From: Fibrobacter succinogenes
GTDB lineage: Bacteria; Fibrobacterota; Fibrobacteria; Fibrobacterales; Fibrobacteraceae
Length of the DNA stretch: 64,000 bases
Direction: 5' to 3'
Assembly: GCA_902762305.1 (NCBI GenBank)
Contig: CACWNW010000014.1
Coordinates: 62,001-126,000 of the forward strand
A program made the position numbers and the translations under genes. This document shows, piece after piece, positions 9,261 to 17,614 of this stretch; within the stretch, counting starts at the first letter, position 1; each line of letters opens with the position of its first letter. Below the pieces are notes generated by a model, which was given only the letters and a program-made list of their open reading frames with translations, was not told the DNA's origin and did no database searches.

Positions 9261-10217
9261 CTATTCCTGCTTTTCGAGTTCCGGACGGATGAGCTCCTCG
9301 AGTTCCGCGACGCGGTCGAGACTGAGCATCCAGGGCTTTTCCACTTCACAGCGGGCGACAGCAACCGCAGTTGCCTTCACAAGGCATTCCTCGAAATCGA
9401 GGCCCATGCTGTCGGCATAGAGCCAGGCGGCAAAGAAGGAATCGCCGGCGCCAACGTTGTTCTGCACTTCTACCGTAGGCGGCAGGACGGTAATGCTCTG
9501 GAACTTCTTTTCCACGAAACGGAACGCGCGTACCGGAGAATCCTCGTCGGTCACCACGAGGTTCTTTATCGGGAGGCGTTCGAGCACGGCAGTCGCAGTC
9601 ATCTTCCAGAACTGCGGGCTGGACTTCACCTGCGGAATTCCGAGACGATCGAGCAGCTGGCTGTATTCCGGCATGTTGATCTTGAGGAGTTCCACACCTT
9701 TCTCGAGCCAGGAATCGATATCCGCGATGGCATCGACAAAGATCTTCTTGCCCGTAAAGTCCAGGCCGTCGATGTTCTTCACGTTAAAGTTGCCCGGGAA
9801 TGACCCGCACAGGGCAACGCACTGCGCCGAATCCCAGTGCTCGTTCAAGGTCTGCACAAAGTCGTCGTTCTCGAAATCGGTAATCACGGGAGACGGCTCA
9901 ATGAGTTCGGTAGATTCGCCTTCGCTCACGATAGTCGTGCAAATGCGGGTCTGTTCCTTGATCCACACGGGAGCCTGCTGGATACCGCAAGCAGAGATTT
10001 CATCGAAAATGCGGGAGCCGTGGTCTGCGCCCAGGAAATGCATGAGGAGCGGGGTCCCGCCAAGGTTCTGCAACACGCGGCTGCAGTTGATGCCCTTGCC
10101 CGAGGCGTATTCCTCGACCTTCGCGATACGGTGCACCTCGCCCGGAGTAAACTTGTCCACGAAGAACAGGCGCTGCCAGGCGGGATTGAGACCGAGAATC
10201 AATGTTTCCTGAGGCAT
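9261..10217 (-). CDS. PfkB-family sugar kinase (1-phosphofructokinase-like)
   Basis: A 318-aa ribokinase/PfkB kinase. It has the N-terminal 'ILGLNPAWQRLFFVDKFTPG' region and 'ASGKGINCSRVLQNLGG' (PfkB signature 1). The C-terminal signature is 'NNVGAGDSFFAAWLYADSMG', with the catalytic Asp in GAGDSF. The arrangement is closest to the 1-phosphofructokinase/tagatose-6-phosphate kinase group; the exact sugar cannot be read from sequence. The ATG follows AGGAGG by four bases, and that SD overlaps the tyrS stop codon, so the two are translationally linked. It sits between tyrS and mqnB. Confidence 0.85.
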   Translation of the reverse strand: MPQETLILGLNPAWQRLFFVDKFTPGEVHRIAKVEEYASGKGINCSRVLQNLGGTPLLMHFLGADHGSRIFDEISACGIQQAPVWIKEQTRICTTIVSEGESTELIEPSPVITDFENDDFVQTLNEHWDSAQCVALCGSFPGNFNVKNIDGLDFTGKKIFVDAIADIDSWLEKGVELLKINMPEYSQLLDRLGIPQVKSSPQFWKMTATAVLERLPIKNLVVTDEDSPVRAFRFVEKKFQSITVLPPTVEVQNNVGAGDSFFAAWLYADSMGLDFEECLVKATAVAVARCEVEKPWMLSLDRVAELEELIRPELEKQE

Positions 10218-10225
10218 GGGACCTC

Positions 10226-11443
10226 CTAGAAGTTCACCTTATAGAACTTGCGCTTGCCCACCTGGACAACCAGCTGGTCGCCGCCCTTGATTTCAATCTG
10301 GGACTGCGGGTCGGCAAGCTTTTCGCCGCCAATCTTGACGCCGCCGTTCTGGACCATGCGACGGGCTTCGCCCTTACTGGCAAACGCCTTGATTTCCACG
10401 AGCAGGTCCAGGGCACCGTAGGTGCCGGCCGCCACGCTGCACTCGGCAGCATCGCTCGGGATGGCGTTACCGCTGTGAATTTCGCGTTCCTTCGCTGCGG
10501 CGGCCTCGGCGGCTTCCGCACCGTAGTACTGCGTCACGATATCGATGGCGAGGCGGTGCTTGGCATCGTTCGGGTTCATCTTGCCCGCGGCGATGTCGGC
10601 CATCATCTGCTTGATTTCTTCAAGCGGGATGTTCGTCAAGAGTTCGAACCAGTTCTCGACGATGCTGTCGGCAAGGCTGTAAATCTTGTGGTACATCACG
10701 TCGGCAGGTTCGTTCAGGCCCACGTAGTTGCCGATGGACTTAGACATCTTGACCTTGCCGTCGGTACCGAGGAGGATTGGCATGAAGAGGCCGATCTGCG
10801 GTTCCATGCCTTCAAAAATCTGGAGGTCGCGACCACGAAGCACGTTGAACTTCTGGTCGGTGCCGCCGAGTTCCACGTCACTCTGGATGGCCACGGAATC
10901 GTAGCCCTGCATCATCGGGTACATGAACTCGTGCAGGCTGATGGGCGTGTTCGCCGTATAGCGGTTGTGGAAGTCCTCGCGTTCGAGCATCTGGGCCACA
11001 GTAAACTGTCCCATGAGTTCGGTCACCTTGCTGAACGGGAGCTTGGAGAACCATTCGCCGTTGTAGTGGATTTCCACCTGGTCGCGGCGGACAACCTTGA
11101 AGAACTGTTCCTGGTATTCCTTCGCATTCTCAAGCACCTGTTCGTGCGTGAGACGCGGGCGTGCCTTGTTGCGGCCACTCGGGTCACCGATCTGTGCGGT
11201 GTAGTCGCCCACGATGAGCACCACGGTATGGCCCAGATCCTGGAACTGGCGGAGCTTGCGCATCACCACCGTATGGCCGAAGTGCACATCCGGGGCAGTC
11301 GGGTCGACACCCATCTTGATACGGAGCGGGACTCCGGTATCGTAAGACTTCTGAAGTTTCTTTTCGAGTTCTTCCTGCGGCACGACATCGATAACGCCGC
11401 GCATCAAAATATCAAGCTGTTCCTTAACGGGACGGAATTGCAT
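10226..11443 (-). CDS. tyrS: Tyrosyl-tRNA synthetase
   Basis: A 405-aa class I aminoacyl-tRNA synthetase. The HIGH-type motif is in 'PTAPDVHFGHTVVMRKLRQF', the tyrosine site includes 'GDYTAQIGDPSGRNKARP', 'LGGTDQKFNVLRGR' follows, and the KMSKS loop is intact ('GKVKMSKSIGNYV'). A C-terminal S4 RNA-binding domain starts near residue 345 ('ASKGEARRMVQNGGVKIGG'). The start at 11443 has an AAAGGA SD; an in-frame ATG 126 bp upstream would add a non-homologous leader. It is probably first in an operon with pfkB, mqnB and mqnD. Confidence 0.95.
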   Translation of the reverse strand: MQFRPVKEQLDILMRGVIDVVPQEELEKKLQKSYDTGVPLRIKMGVDPTAPDVHFGHTVVMRKLRQFQDLGHTVVLIVGDYTAQIGDPSGRNKARPRLTHEQVLENAKEYQEQFFKVVRRDQVEIHYNGEWFSKLPFSKVTELMGQFTVAQMLEREDFHNRYTANTPISLHEFMYPMMQGYDSVAIQSDVELGGTDQKFNVLRGRDLQIFEGMEPQIGLFMPILLGTDGKVKMSKSIGNYVGLNEPADVMYHKIYSLADSIVENWFELLTNIPLEEIKQMMADIAAGKMNPNDAKHRLAIDIVTQYYGAEAAEAAAAKEREIHSGNAIPSDAAECSVAAGTYGALDLLVEIKAFASKGEARRMVQNGGVKIGGEKLADPQSQIEIKGGDQLVVQVGKRKFYKVNF

Positions 11444-11611
11444 TATTAATCCTTTTTGTTTTTTACAGGGGGGAAATATAGAATTTTTCGCACTCCACAC
11501 GGCATGCTGCCCTTTTCCTGCCCCCTTTTGTTTCATAACAAAGCAATTTGTATTATATAGCAAAAACATGTCAAAAAACTGCGCCAGCCACCATGCAAAG
11601 CCGCATTTTTC

Positions 11612-11640
11612 TTGCTATTTCGATTTCTTTTATTTATATT
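11612..11640 (+). promoter_or_regulatory. Promoter of the YG-motif lipoprotein/radical SAM pair
   Basis: TTGCTA (11612-11617) and TATATT (11635-11640) are separated by 17 bp. Transcription would start near 11647, giving a leader of about 26 nt to the ATG at 11673. Confidence 0.65.
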
Positions 11641-11672
11641 ACAAGTATAAAGTATTCCCCGAGGCACACAAA

Positions 11673-12383
11673 ATGATGTACAAACACTGGAAAAAAATCT
11701 TGCTGGCCCTTACCGGATTTTTCTGGGTCAGTTGCGACAACGACCCCTCTTCTGCGACAGAAGACCGTCCCAACAATTCCTCCATCGAGAAGCCGACCCC
11801 CGGTTCCGCAACGAGCGGGCAGGAAACCAACTCCGCTGGAAAAGAAGTCTCCAGTTCTTCTTCCAAGGGAGATTCGAGCGCCAAGAGTTCCAGCGCGATT
11901 GCGGCAAAATACGGCGTCATAAAGCCAGCCTCCAGCAGCGCGATTGCAGCAAAATATGGCGTCATAAAGCCCAGCTCCAGCAGCCAGGTCATCGCCCCCA
12001 AATACGGCGTTTCGTCCAGCAGTGAAATTGCCGCGAAATACGGCGTCGTAAAACCCAACTGCAAAAAGATTGACAAAGACACGTTCTCTTGCGAAGACGG
12101 CGTCACCTGCACCGAAGGGATTTCCGAAACCATGCAGTCCCCCGAATGCTCTGCCGACCAGATTTGCGCCAAGTACGGTGTCGTGATTGTCAAGGACACC
12201 GTCTACAAGTGCGACGACGGCAAGGTCTACAATGCGGCCGAATTCCACGACAAGTACAACATTCTGGACGGAGCCGTCGACCTGTACGGATGCCCGAGCG
12301 ACATCTGCGATCCGTCCGACACGCTTATCGAAATCCAGCCCCTGTACGGCATTCCCAGTTCCATGACAGACAGACGTAAATAA
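11673..12383 (+). CDS. Putative lipoprotein with seven Tyr-Gly motifs, likely radical SAM substrate
   Basis: A 236-aa exported protein. KKILLALTGFFWVSC ends in a lipobox-like Cys21, then a Ser/Thr-rich linker. Next is a set of near repeats of the form IAAKYGV(I/V)KP. KYG occurs at residues 79-81, 94-96, 110-112, 122-124 and 167-169; LYGCP is at 204-208 and LYGIP at 224-228. Six Cys residues lie between 130 and 180. It ends 3 bp before a radical SAM/SPASM gene. From memory, this matches the rSAM/lipoprotein pair models TIGR04133/TIGR04134, whose lipoproteins carry (M/L)YGxP motifs. Modification of the YG motifs is inference. The GAGG SD eight bases upstream supports ATG 11673; an adjacent ATG at 11676 is possible. 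Confidence 0.75.
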   Translation: MMYKHWKKILLALTGFFWVSCDNDPSSATEDRPNNSSIEKPTPGSATSGQETNSAGKEVSSSSSKGDSSAKSSSAIAAKYGVIKPASSSAIAAKYGVIKPSSSSQVIAPKYGVSSSSEIAAKYGVVKPNCKKIDKDTFSCEDGVTCTEGISETMQSPECSADQICAKYGVVIVKDTVYKCDDGKVYNAAEFHDKYNILDGAVDLYGCPSDICDPSDTLIEIQPLYGIPSSMTDRRK

Positions 12384-12386
12384 CCA

Positions 12387-13463
12387 ATGCACCTCGGACT
12401 CAAGAAAAGACTCGCTCTCGAGGCGCACCGCCTTTACCGCCATAACGAAATCAAGACCCATCCGCTGACGTATTTCTTCTGGGAATGCACGTTGCGCTGC
12501 AACCTGCATTGCCAGCACTGCGGCAGCGACTGCGTCGCCGATGCCATCCCGGACATGCCCCGCGAAGACTTCATGAAGGTACTCGACGGGCTTGCTCCGC
12601 ATATCGACCCCACCAACTTCGCCGTGGTGATTACCGGAGGCGAGCCCCTGATGCGTGCCGACCTCGAAGAATGCGGCAACGACATCAAGGCCCGCGGCTA
12701 CCCGTGGGGCATGGTCACCAACGGTCTCGCGCTCACGCCCGAACGATTCTCCAAGCTCCTGAATGCGGGTCTCCGCGCACTCACCATCAGCCTCGACGGG
12801 CTTGAAGCAAACCACAACCTGTTCCGCGGCAACCCGCACAGTTTTGAACGCGCCGTGCGCGCCATCCACATGGCGGCAAGCGTCGACGAACTCACCTTCG
12901 ACGTGATGACGTGTGTGAACAAGAAGAACCTGAGCGAACTCCCGCGCATCCACAACCTGCTCGTGAATCTCGGCGTCAAACGCTGGAGGGTCTCGAACGT
13001 GTTCCCGAAGGGCCGCGCAAAGGACAACCCGCTGTTCATGCTCACGAACGACGAATTCCGCCAGACGTTCGAGTTTATCAGGCAAGCGAAAAAGCAGAAC
13101 CTCATCAACGTGAACTACGACTGCGAAGGATTCCTCGGCAGCTACGAGAAGGTCGTTCGCGACCAGCCATTCTTCTGCTGGGCAGGCGTGAACATCGCGT
13201 CGGTGCTCTGCGACGGCAGCATCTCGGCATGTCCGAGCCTGCGCGGCGACTACATCCAGGGCAACATCTACAAGGACGATCTGTGGGACGTATGGCAGAA
13301 CCGTTACCAAGTGATGCGCGACCGCAGCTGGGCCCGAATTGGCGAATGCAAGGACTGCAAGTACTGGCGCTACTGCGAAGGCTCAAGCCTCCATTTACGT
13401 GATGAAAAAACGAAAGAAATCGCGTACTGCCACATAAAGCGACTCGAAGCCGCCGGCGTATAA
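12387..13463 (+). CDS. Radical SAM/SPASM enzyme (rSAM/lipoprotein system)
   Basis: A 358-aa radical SAM enzyme. The 4Fe-4S motif CxxxCxxC is Cys38, Cys42 and Cys45 (CNLHCQHC). 'VVITGGEPLM' is the GGE motif for SAM binding, and 'VTNGLALTPERFSKLLNAGL' is typical of the barrel. The C-terminal SPASM domain has Cys residues in 'FFCWAGVNIASVLCDGSISA', 'GECKDCKYWRYCEG' and a final 'IAYCH', enough for two auxiliary clusters as in peptide-modifying maturases. It follows the YG-motif lipoprotein by 3 bp in the same transcript, so that protein is the obvious substrate. The reaction is not known to me. Confidence 0.9.
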   Translation: MHLGLKKRLALEAHRLYRHNEIKTHPLTYFFWECTLRCNLHCQHCGSDCVADAIPDMPREDFMKVLDGLAPHIDPTNFAVVITGGEPLMRADLEECGNDIKARGYPWGMVTNGLALTPERFSKLLNAGLRALTISLDGLEANHNLFRGNPHSFERAVRAIHMAASVDELTFDVMTCVNKKNLSELPRIHNLLVNLGVKRWRVSNVFPKGRAKDNPLFMLTNDEFRQTFEFIRQAKKQNLINVNYDCEGFLGSYEKVVRDQPFFCWAGVNIASVLCDGSISACPSLRGDYIQGNIYKDDLWDVWQNRYQVMRDRSWARIGECKDCKYWRYCEGSSLHLRDEKTKEIAYCHIKRLEAAGV

Positions 13464-13474
13464 GACGGTTCAAG

Positions 13475-15004
13475 CTATTTTCCGAAACCAGCGAGGTCTA
13501 TGCCAAGCTGGTTTATTTTATATGTAAGAATGCGCGGAGTCGTGGAGAGACTGCGGGCGGCAGCGGCAACCTTGCCCTTGGAACTCTTGAGGGCGTCGCA
13601 AATGATATCCTTCTCGTAGGCCTCCACCATGAGCTTCAGGTTGCCGTTCACCGGCGTGCCGCTCGTCTCGGCAGTCTGGAGCGTAGTCGGGAAATGGTGC
13701 GGGTAGATGACGTCTTCGTCGGCAACCAGTACCGCACGCTCGATTCCGTTCTCGAGTTCGCGCACGTTTCCGGGCCACGGATAGCTCATGAGCATGTTGA
13801 TGGTCGTACGTGCAAGGCGACGCACGTTCTTGCCTACGATGCGGCAGTAGTGCTCCACAAAGTGATCCGCCAAAAGCACGATATCCGTCTTGCGGTTCCT
13901 GAGCGGCGGCACGTAAATCGGGAAGATATGCAACTGGTAGTAGAGGTCCTCGCGGAAGGCACCTTCTTCGACCATCTGCTGCAGGTTCTTGGTGGTGGCC
14001 GCAATCACGCGGACATTCACCTTCTTCGCGATGCGGGCGCCGATGCGTTCCACCTCGCCGTGCTGCAACAGGCGCAAAAGCTTGACCTGCAAATTCGGCG
14101 AAAGCTCGCCCACCTCATCCAGGAACAGCGTGCCACCCTCGGCCTGTTCTACGCGGCCGGGAGTTTCTGCAAACACGCCCACAAGGGCGCCACGCACACT
14201 GCCGAAAAGTTCACGGTCCAGCACCGATTCCGGCATGGAGGCGCAATGGACGCGGACGAACGGGCCCATGTTGCGGTCGGAACGGTAATGGATGGCTTCG
14301 GCCACAAGGCCCTTGCCCGTACCGACCTCGCCCACGATGAGCGCCGGGAGCGGGCTCTTTGACACCTGGTCAATCTGCGCATACACGCGCTGCATCTCGC
14401 TAGAGCGCCCGATGATGTTGTCGGGCTGGAAGCGGTCCTTAAGCTCTAGCGTCAGGCGCTCGTTCTCGGCCTTCAGAAGTTCGTTCTCCTCGCGGGCCTC
14501 GCGCCGGAGCTTCACTGCCGCCGCAAGCATCTGCGCGATGATTTCCAGCAGGCGAAGTTTTTCAGGGAGTTCCTCTTCTACCGGATTCTGCACGTCGGCA
14601 CTGAAGGCGCCGATAACCTGGTGCTCCATAATGACGGGCACGCAGAGGAACGCCTTGTCCTCCGTCTTGCCGCGGCCCGTACGGTCGAGGAAGTCCGGAT
14701 CCTTCGCAACAGAGGGAATGATGATGGGCTTGCCGGTCTCCACGACGCGGCCCGTGATGCCCTCGCCCACCTTGTAGCGGCCCTTACGCGCCTGGCGGCT
14801 CGAAAGGCCTTCCGCAATTTCGATGGAGATTTCGCCGGTATGGCGGTTGTAAAGAGTGAGGGTTGCATGCTCCACGCCCATCGTGGATTCTACCACTTCC
14901 AGAATCGGGTGCGCGACACTCTCGAAGTCGAGCGTCTGGTTCAGGATGGAACTGATCTTGTAGAGCAGTTCCAGTTCCTGGATTTTGGATTGCGAGGTGG
15001 GCAT
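13475..15004 (-). CDS. GAF / AAA+ / Fis-type transcriptional regulator with altered GAFTGA loop
   Basis: A 509-aa enhancer-binding-protein architecture. The GAF sensor spans about residues 20-165, followed by a coiled linker at 166-190. The AAA+ domain (about 195-430) has Walker A GEVGTGKG (225-232), Walker B LFLDEV (293-298) and 'FREDLYYQL'. A NifA-like Fis helix-turn-helix is at 475-503. The loop that contacts sigma54, normally GAFTGA, reads GALVGV (272-277). Loss of the Thr predicts poor sigma54 activation, as in TyrR-type members that use sigma70, so target and mode are uncertain. Its first ten codons (MPTSQSKIQE) are also found at the start of the neighbouring acyltransferase. Confidence 0.88.
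   Translation of the reverse strand: MPTSQSKIQELELLYKISSILNQTLDFESVAHPILEVVESTMGVEHATLTLYNRHTGEISIEIAEGLSSRQARKGRYKVGEGITGRVVETGKPIIIPSVAKDPDFLDRTGRGKTEDKAFLCVPVIMEHQVIGAFSADVQNPVEEELPEKLRLLEIIAQMLAAAVKLRREAREENELLKAENERLTLELKDRFQPDNIIGRSSEMQRVYAQIDQVSKSPLPALIVGEVGTGKGLVAEAIHYRSDRNMGPFVRVHCASMPESVLDRELFGSVRGALVGVFAETPGRVEQAEGGTLFLDEVGELSPNLQVKLLRLLQHGEVERIGARIAKKVNVRVIAATTKNLQQMVEEGAFREDLYYQLHIFPIYVPPLRNRKTDIVLLADHFVEHYCRIVGKNVRRLARTTINMLMSYPWPGNVRELENGIERAVLVADEDVIYPHHFPTTLQTAETSGTPVNGNLKLMVEAYEKDIICDALKSSKGKVAAAARSLSTTPRILTYKINQLGIDLAGFGK
14961..15004 (-). repeat. 44-bp 5'-end repeat, copy in the regulator gene
   Basis: The first 44 bp of the regulator coding sequence match 16054-16097, the first 44 bp of the acyltransferase gene, at 40 of 44 positions and in the same orientation. 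Similarity fades over the next roughly 16 bp and stops sharply at the start codon; upstream flanks are unrelated. Confidence 0.85.
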
Positions 15005-15017
15005 GGCCTAAAAATAA

Positions 15018-16097
15018 CTACGGAACGATTCTTCTTACAACAGGAATCTTCCGGAGGCACCATGTAAAAGCCATAATAATCGGAATCATGACAAACGGCG
15101 CGCCCAAGCGGTATACGAGTGAATTCCTGTCGATTTCGGGAATCCTGGTCGCCTCATCGAGCAGGATAAACTGCAAAAGGTATATCTCGAAAGCGTACCG
15201 CCCTACGACCTTGACGAACTTGGCAAGGCGCTCCCGCTCCATCACCCAACGCCCGAGATCCTTCAAGAAAACGAACACGCTTACCGCATACACCACCGAC
15301 GGAACATTCTCGTACCCCTTGAAAGTCAGATCGACATGGCCAGCATTCACCGACAGGTAATAGGTTCCGCATATATGCAGCATCAAGCCGGCCAAGCCCA
15401 CCACATGGATTATCGCCTTATGCCACCTCTTGAATTCATAATTGTGCAGCACCCATCCCAGCAGAGGCCATATCAGGAACCCGCCCAGCGTCGAGACGTT
15501 GAACATGATATTCAAATCCGAGGAGAACATCTTCTTGAGGAACGGGAGGAAGATATTGAACACGAAGGTCGCTATGACCAGGTAAGAAAACACGAGCATC
15601 CTCTTGCTTTTCTCGACGGCTGCATAGAGCGGCATGCACATGTACATGATAAACAGGGCATAGAAGAACCAGTAAATACTGACAAAGCCGTTGCCTGTCA
15701 GCCCTTGATACACCGACTTCAACGTGATATCCGACCAGGCTCGCTTGCCGATATAAAGGTCTATTCCTAGCGCAACCAGGCTCCACACCAAGAAGGGCAG
15801 CATCGTCTTCATGAACCGCTTGGCAAAGAAGCGCTTCATGGAATAGCGGTCAAAAAAATCCATAAGCGTAATCCCGCTGACCATGAAGAACAGCGGGACT
15901 GCGAAATAGAATACGCTTTCGATGATGTTTGCCGAGAACCAGAAGTCCTCTTTCCCGGTATAGAACCAGAAGCAATTATTCGTATGCAACGTCAACACCG
16001 CGAACGCGGAGACCACGATAACGAACGTAATGTAATGAATGGGACCAGTCTTATCGAGCGGTTCCTGTTCCTGGATTTTGGATTGCGAGGTAGGCAT
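15018..16097 (-). CDS. Membrane acyltransferase 3 family (O-acetyltransferase-like)
   Basis: A 359-aa polytopic membrane protein with about ten hydrophobic segments. It has the acyltransferase-3 pattern: a first helix ending in a conserved His ('FAVLTLHTNN'), 'FYFAVPLFFMVSGITLMDFF', and an Arg/Lys-rich cytoplasmic loop ('RYSMKRFFAKRFMKTMLPFL'). Members acetylate surface sugars, as WecH/OafA-like enzymes do. No substrate can be named. Its N-terminal ten residues (MPTSQSKIQE) are the same as those of the downstream regulator and look foreign to the family. The native start may have been replaced when the gene arrived. It lies 13 bp upstream of the regulator. Confidence 0.85.
   Translation of the reverse strand: MPTSQSKIQEQEPLDKTGPIHYITFVIVVSAFAVLTLHTNNCFWFYTGKEDFWFSANIIESVFYFAVPLFFMVSGITLMDFFDRYSMKRFFAKRFMKTMLPFLVWSLVALGIDLYIGKRAWSDITLKSVYQGLTGNGFVSIYWFFYALFIMYMCMPLYAAVEKSKRMLVFSYLVIATFVFNIFLPFLKKMFSSDLNIMFNVSTLGGFLIWPLLGWVLHNYEFKRWHKAIIHVVGLAGLMLHICGTYYLSVNAGHVDLTFKGYENVPSVVYAVSVFVFLKDLGRWVMERERLAKFVKVVGRYAFEIYLLQFILLDEATRIPEIDRNSLVYRLGAPFVMIPIIMAFTWCLRKIPVVRRIVP
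16054..16097 (-). repeat. 44-bp 5'-end repeat, copy in the acyltransferase gene
   Basis: Direct copy of 14961-15004 with four mismatches, covering the start codon and first fourteen codons of the acyltransferase gene. The pair brackets the acyltransferase gene, as if it had been inserted next to, or fused onto, a duplicated regulator 5' end. Confidence 0.85.
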
Positions 16098-16109
16098 ATG
16101 CTGTACAAA

Positions 16110-16838
16110 TCATTCAAGATAGTGATCGAGCTTGTTTATATCAACTTTTTCATTCCATTTTTGGCAGGAATTCTGTTTCAGCCGAGCATCGCTAATTTCA
16201 CATTCAATAGCCTTTTTGCCCCTTTCGGAATATATGGTCCATATTCCATCATACCGGGCAGCGCCTTCCGTGTCATTCAGGAAATCTCCCCGGAAATCAG
16301 CCATAATTTGACCGTTCTCATAATATTGCAGCTCATATTTTTTCTCGACATCCATGTCATAAAGAATCTTGTCACCAAACCGGTGCGTTATCCTCGTGAC
16401 ACGACCATTAATATGCCACACATCATAAACGGCTTTTAGCTTGTTCCTCAGAACGTCATCTTTTTCACCACCGTAGTTCACATGCACCAAGTAGACTATC
16501 GCATTTTCATCATTATCCCGCTTCATGGCGGCATCCATGATATAACCGTTGACCAAATTAAACTTTAGATGATTCTTGTAATCAAATTCGTCTCTTAGAA
16601 TAAATTCCATCAAGATCTTCCGCACAGCAGGATGCGCCATTTCTTGAATCTGGTCCAAAGTCATACGACCCGCGCTGACATTATAAATCGTATCGAGCCC
16701 GACGTTGCTCTTATATGCCTTCGAAAGCTCGGGAGCGAACGTCTTTTGTTCCAGTCGGCTCATCCGAAAGAAGAAGCCGATACAGCCCGTCAACTGGAAC
16801 GAGAATACAATTAGCATTAGAAACGATAGTTTACGCAC
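16110..16838 (-). CDS. Lipoprotein of unknown function
   Basis: A 242-aa protein. The start is GTG at 16838, five bases after a perfect AAGGAGG; an in-frame ATG 51 bp upstream has no SD. The signal peptide ends in a textbook lipobox (FSFQLTGC). The C-terminal half contains short strand pairs such as 'ELQYYENGQIMADFRGDF' and 'YDGIWTIYSERGKKAIECEI', which resemble MORN/toxin-antitoxin-like Y.NG..... repeats. No family is firmly recognised. It ends 12 bp before the acyltransferase start and could be co-transcribed with it. Confidence 0.75.
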   Translation of the reverse strand: MRKLSFLMLIVFSFQLTGCIGFFFRMSRLEQKTFAPELSKAYKSNVGLDTIYNVSAGRMTLDQIQEMAHPAVRKILMEFILRDEFDYKNHLKFNLVNGYIMDAAMKRDNDENAIVYLVHVNYGGEKDDVLRNKLKAVYDVWHINGRVTRITHRFGDKILYDMDVEKKYELQYYENGQIMADFRGDFLNDTEGAARYDGIWTIYSERGKKAIECEISDARLKQNSCQKWNEKVDINKLDHYLE

Positions 16839-16901
16839 AAAATCCTCCTTAGTGTCCGCCAAACAATCTGCGAAGGAAATATAAAACAATTCTAAACTTG
16901 T

Positions 16902-16934
16902 TCAAAAAAAGAAATCCCCGGTCAAACCGAGGAT
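16902..16934 (-). terminator. Intrinsic terminator downstream of yqeY
   Basis: On the minus strand ATCCTCGG-TTTGA-CCGGGGAT forms a stem with one mismatch, followed by TTCTTTTTTT. It lies about 60 bp after the yqeY stop. Confidence 0.75.
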
Positions 16935-16993
16935 ATATCGGGCTTACGCCCTCAGGATGACGCGGAGCCTGTCCTGAGCTGGCCGAATGGACG

Positions 16994-17464
16994 TCACTTC
17001 AGGGCTTCCTGCACGAGGGCGGATGCGCGCTTGGCGTCGAAACGGCCCTTGACCTTCGGGGAGAGTTCCTTCATGATCTTGCCCATGTCCTTCGGACTTG
17101 AAGCTCCGGTCGCCGCCTTGATTTCGGCGATGAGGGCCTTGACTTCGTCTTCGGTCATTTCCGCCGGCATGTACTTGCGGTAGAGCGCGATGCAAGATTC
17201 TTCGGCAGGAATCTTGTCCATGAAACCGCCCTTCTTGAGGATTTCGATGGCTTCCTGCTTCTGCTTCACGCTGCGGGCGAGAACGTCGACGCACATCTCG
17301 TCGGTGATGCTCTCGGTAATCTGTGCCGGAGTGGCTCCGGACTTCATGGCTTCGTTCTTGATGTCGGAATGGAGGGTACGGAGGGTGCCGAGCGTTTCAG
17401 CATCGTGAGCCTTCATGGCGGTCTTGATATCATCGAGAATCTTTGTAAGGAGTGCACTGCTCAT
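16994..17464 (-). CDS. GatB/YqeY domain protein
   Basis: A 156-aa YqeY-family protein. It has an N-terminal helical part ('LGTLRTLHSDIKNEAMKSG') and a tail resembling the GatB C-terminal domain ('YMPAEMTEDEVKALIAEIKA' and 'DMGKIMKELSPKVKGRFDA'). The family is linked to aminoacyl-tRNA handling by similarity to the tRNA-binding part of GatB, but the biochemical role is unproven. It lies just after rpsU, an arrangement common in bacteria. Confidence 0.92.
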   Translation of the reverse strand: MSSALLTKILDDIKTAMKAHDAETLGTLRTLHSDIKNEAMKSGATPAQITESITDEMCVDVLARSVKQKQEAIEILKKGGFMDKIPAEESCIALYRKYMPAEMTEDEVKALIAEIKAATGASSPKDMGKIMKELSPKVKGRFDAKRASALVQEALK

Positions 17465-17520
17465 GTCTTTTTACCCTTTGCGGATCATTCCGCGGTTGAA
17501 AACCTCTAGAAACACGCAAT

Positions 17521-17547
17521 GAGCCACCGGTCATAGACCGACGACTC
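17521..17547 (-). other. Stable hairpin in the rpsU-yqeY spacer
   Basis: Two 12-nt arms (17521-17532 and 17536-17547) pair along their full length on the minus strand, counting G-U pairs, around a 3-nt loop. No T-run follows, so this is more likely a processing or attenuation element than a terminator. A second hairpin (CCCGG-CCTG-CCGGG core, near 17590-17618) overlaps the rpsU stop. Confidence 0.5.
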
Positions 17548-17614
17548 ACGGATTCAGTTGACGCTTATCGTAAACGAGCGACGACCAATACTGCCCGGCC
17601 TGCCGGGAGCGGTA

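Noticed and set aside
11634-13310. A 558-codon minus-strand open frame over the lipoprotein/radical SAM pair
   Set aside because: The plus strand has the intact CxxxCxxC and SPASM motifs, a promoter and an SD; the minus frame has none.
15004-16097. Acyltransferase as an insertion sequence or transposon passenger
   Set aside because: No transposase and no inverted ends were found; only the 44-bp start duplication supports insertion.
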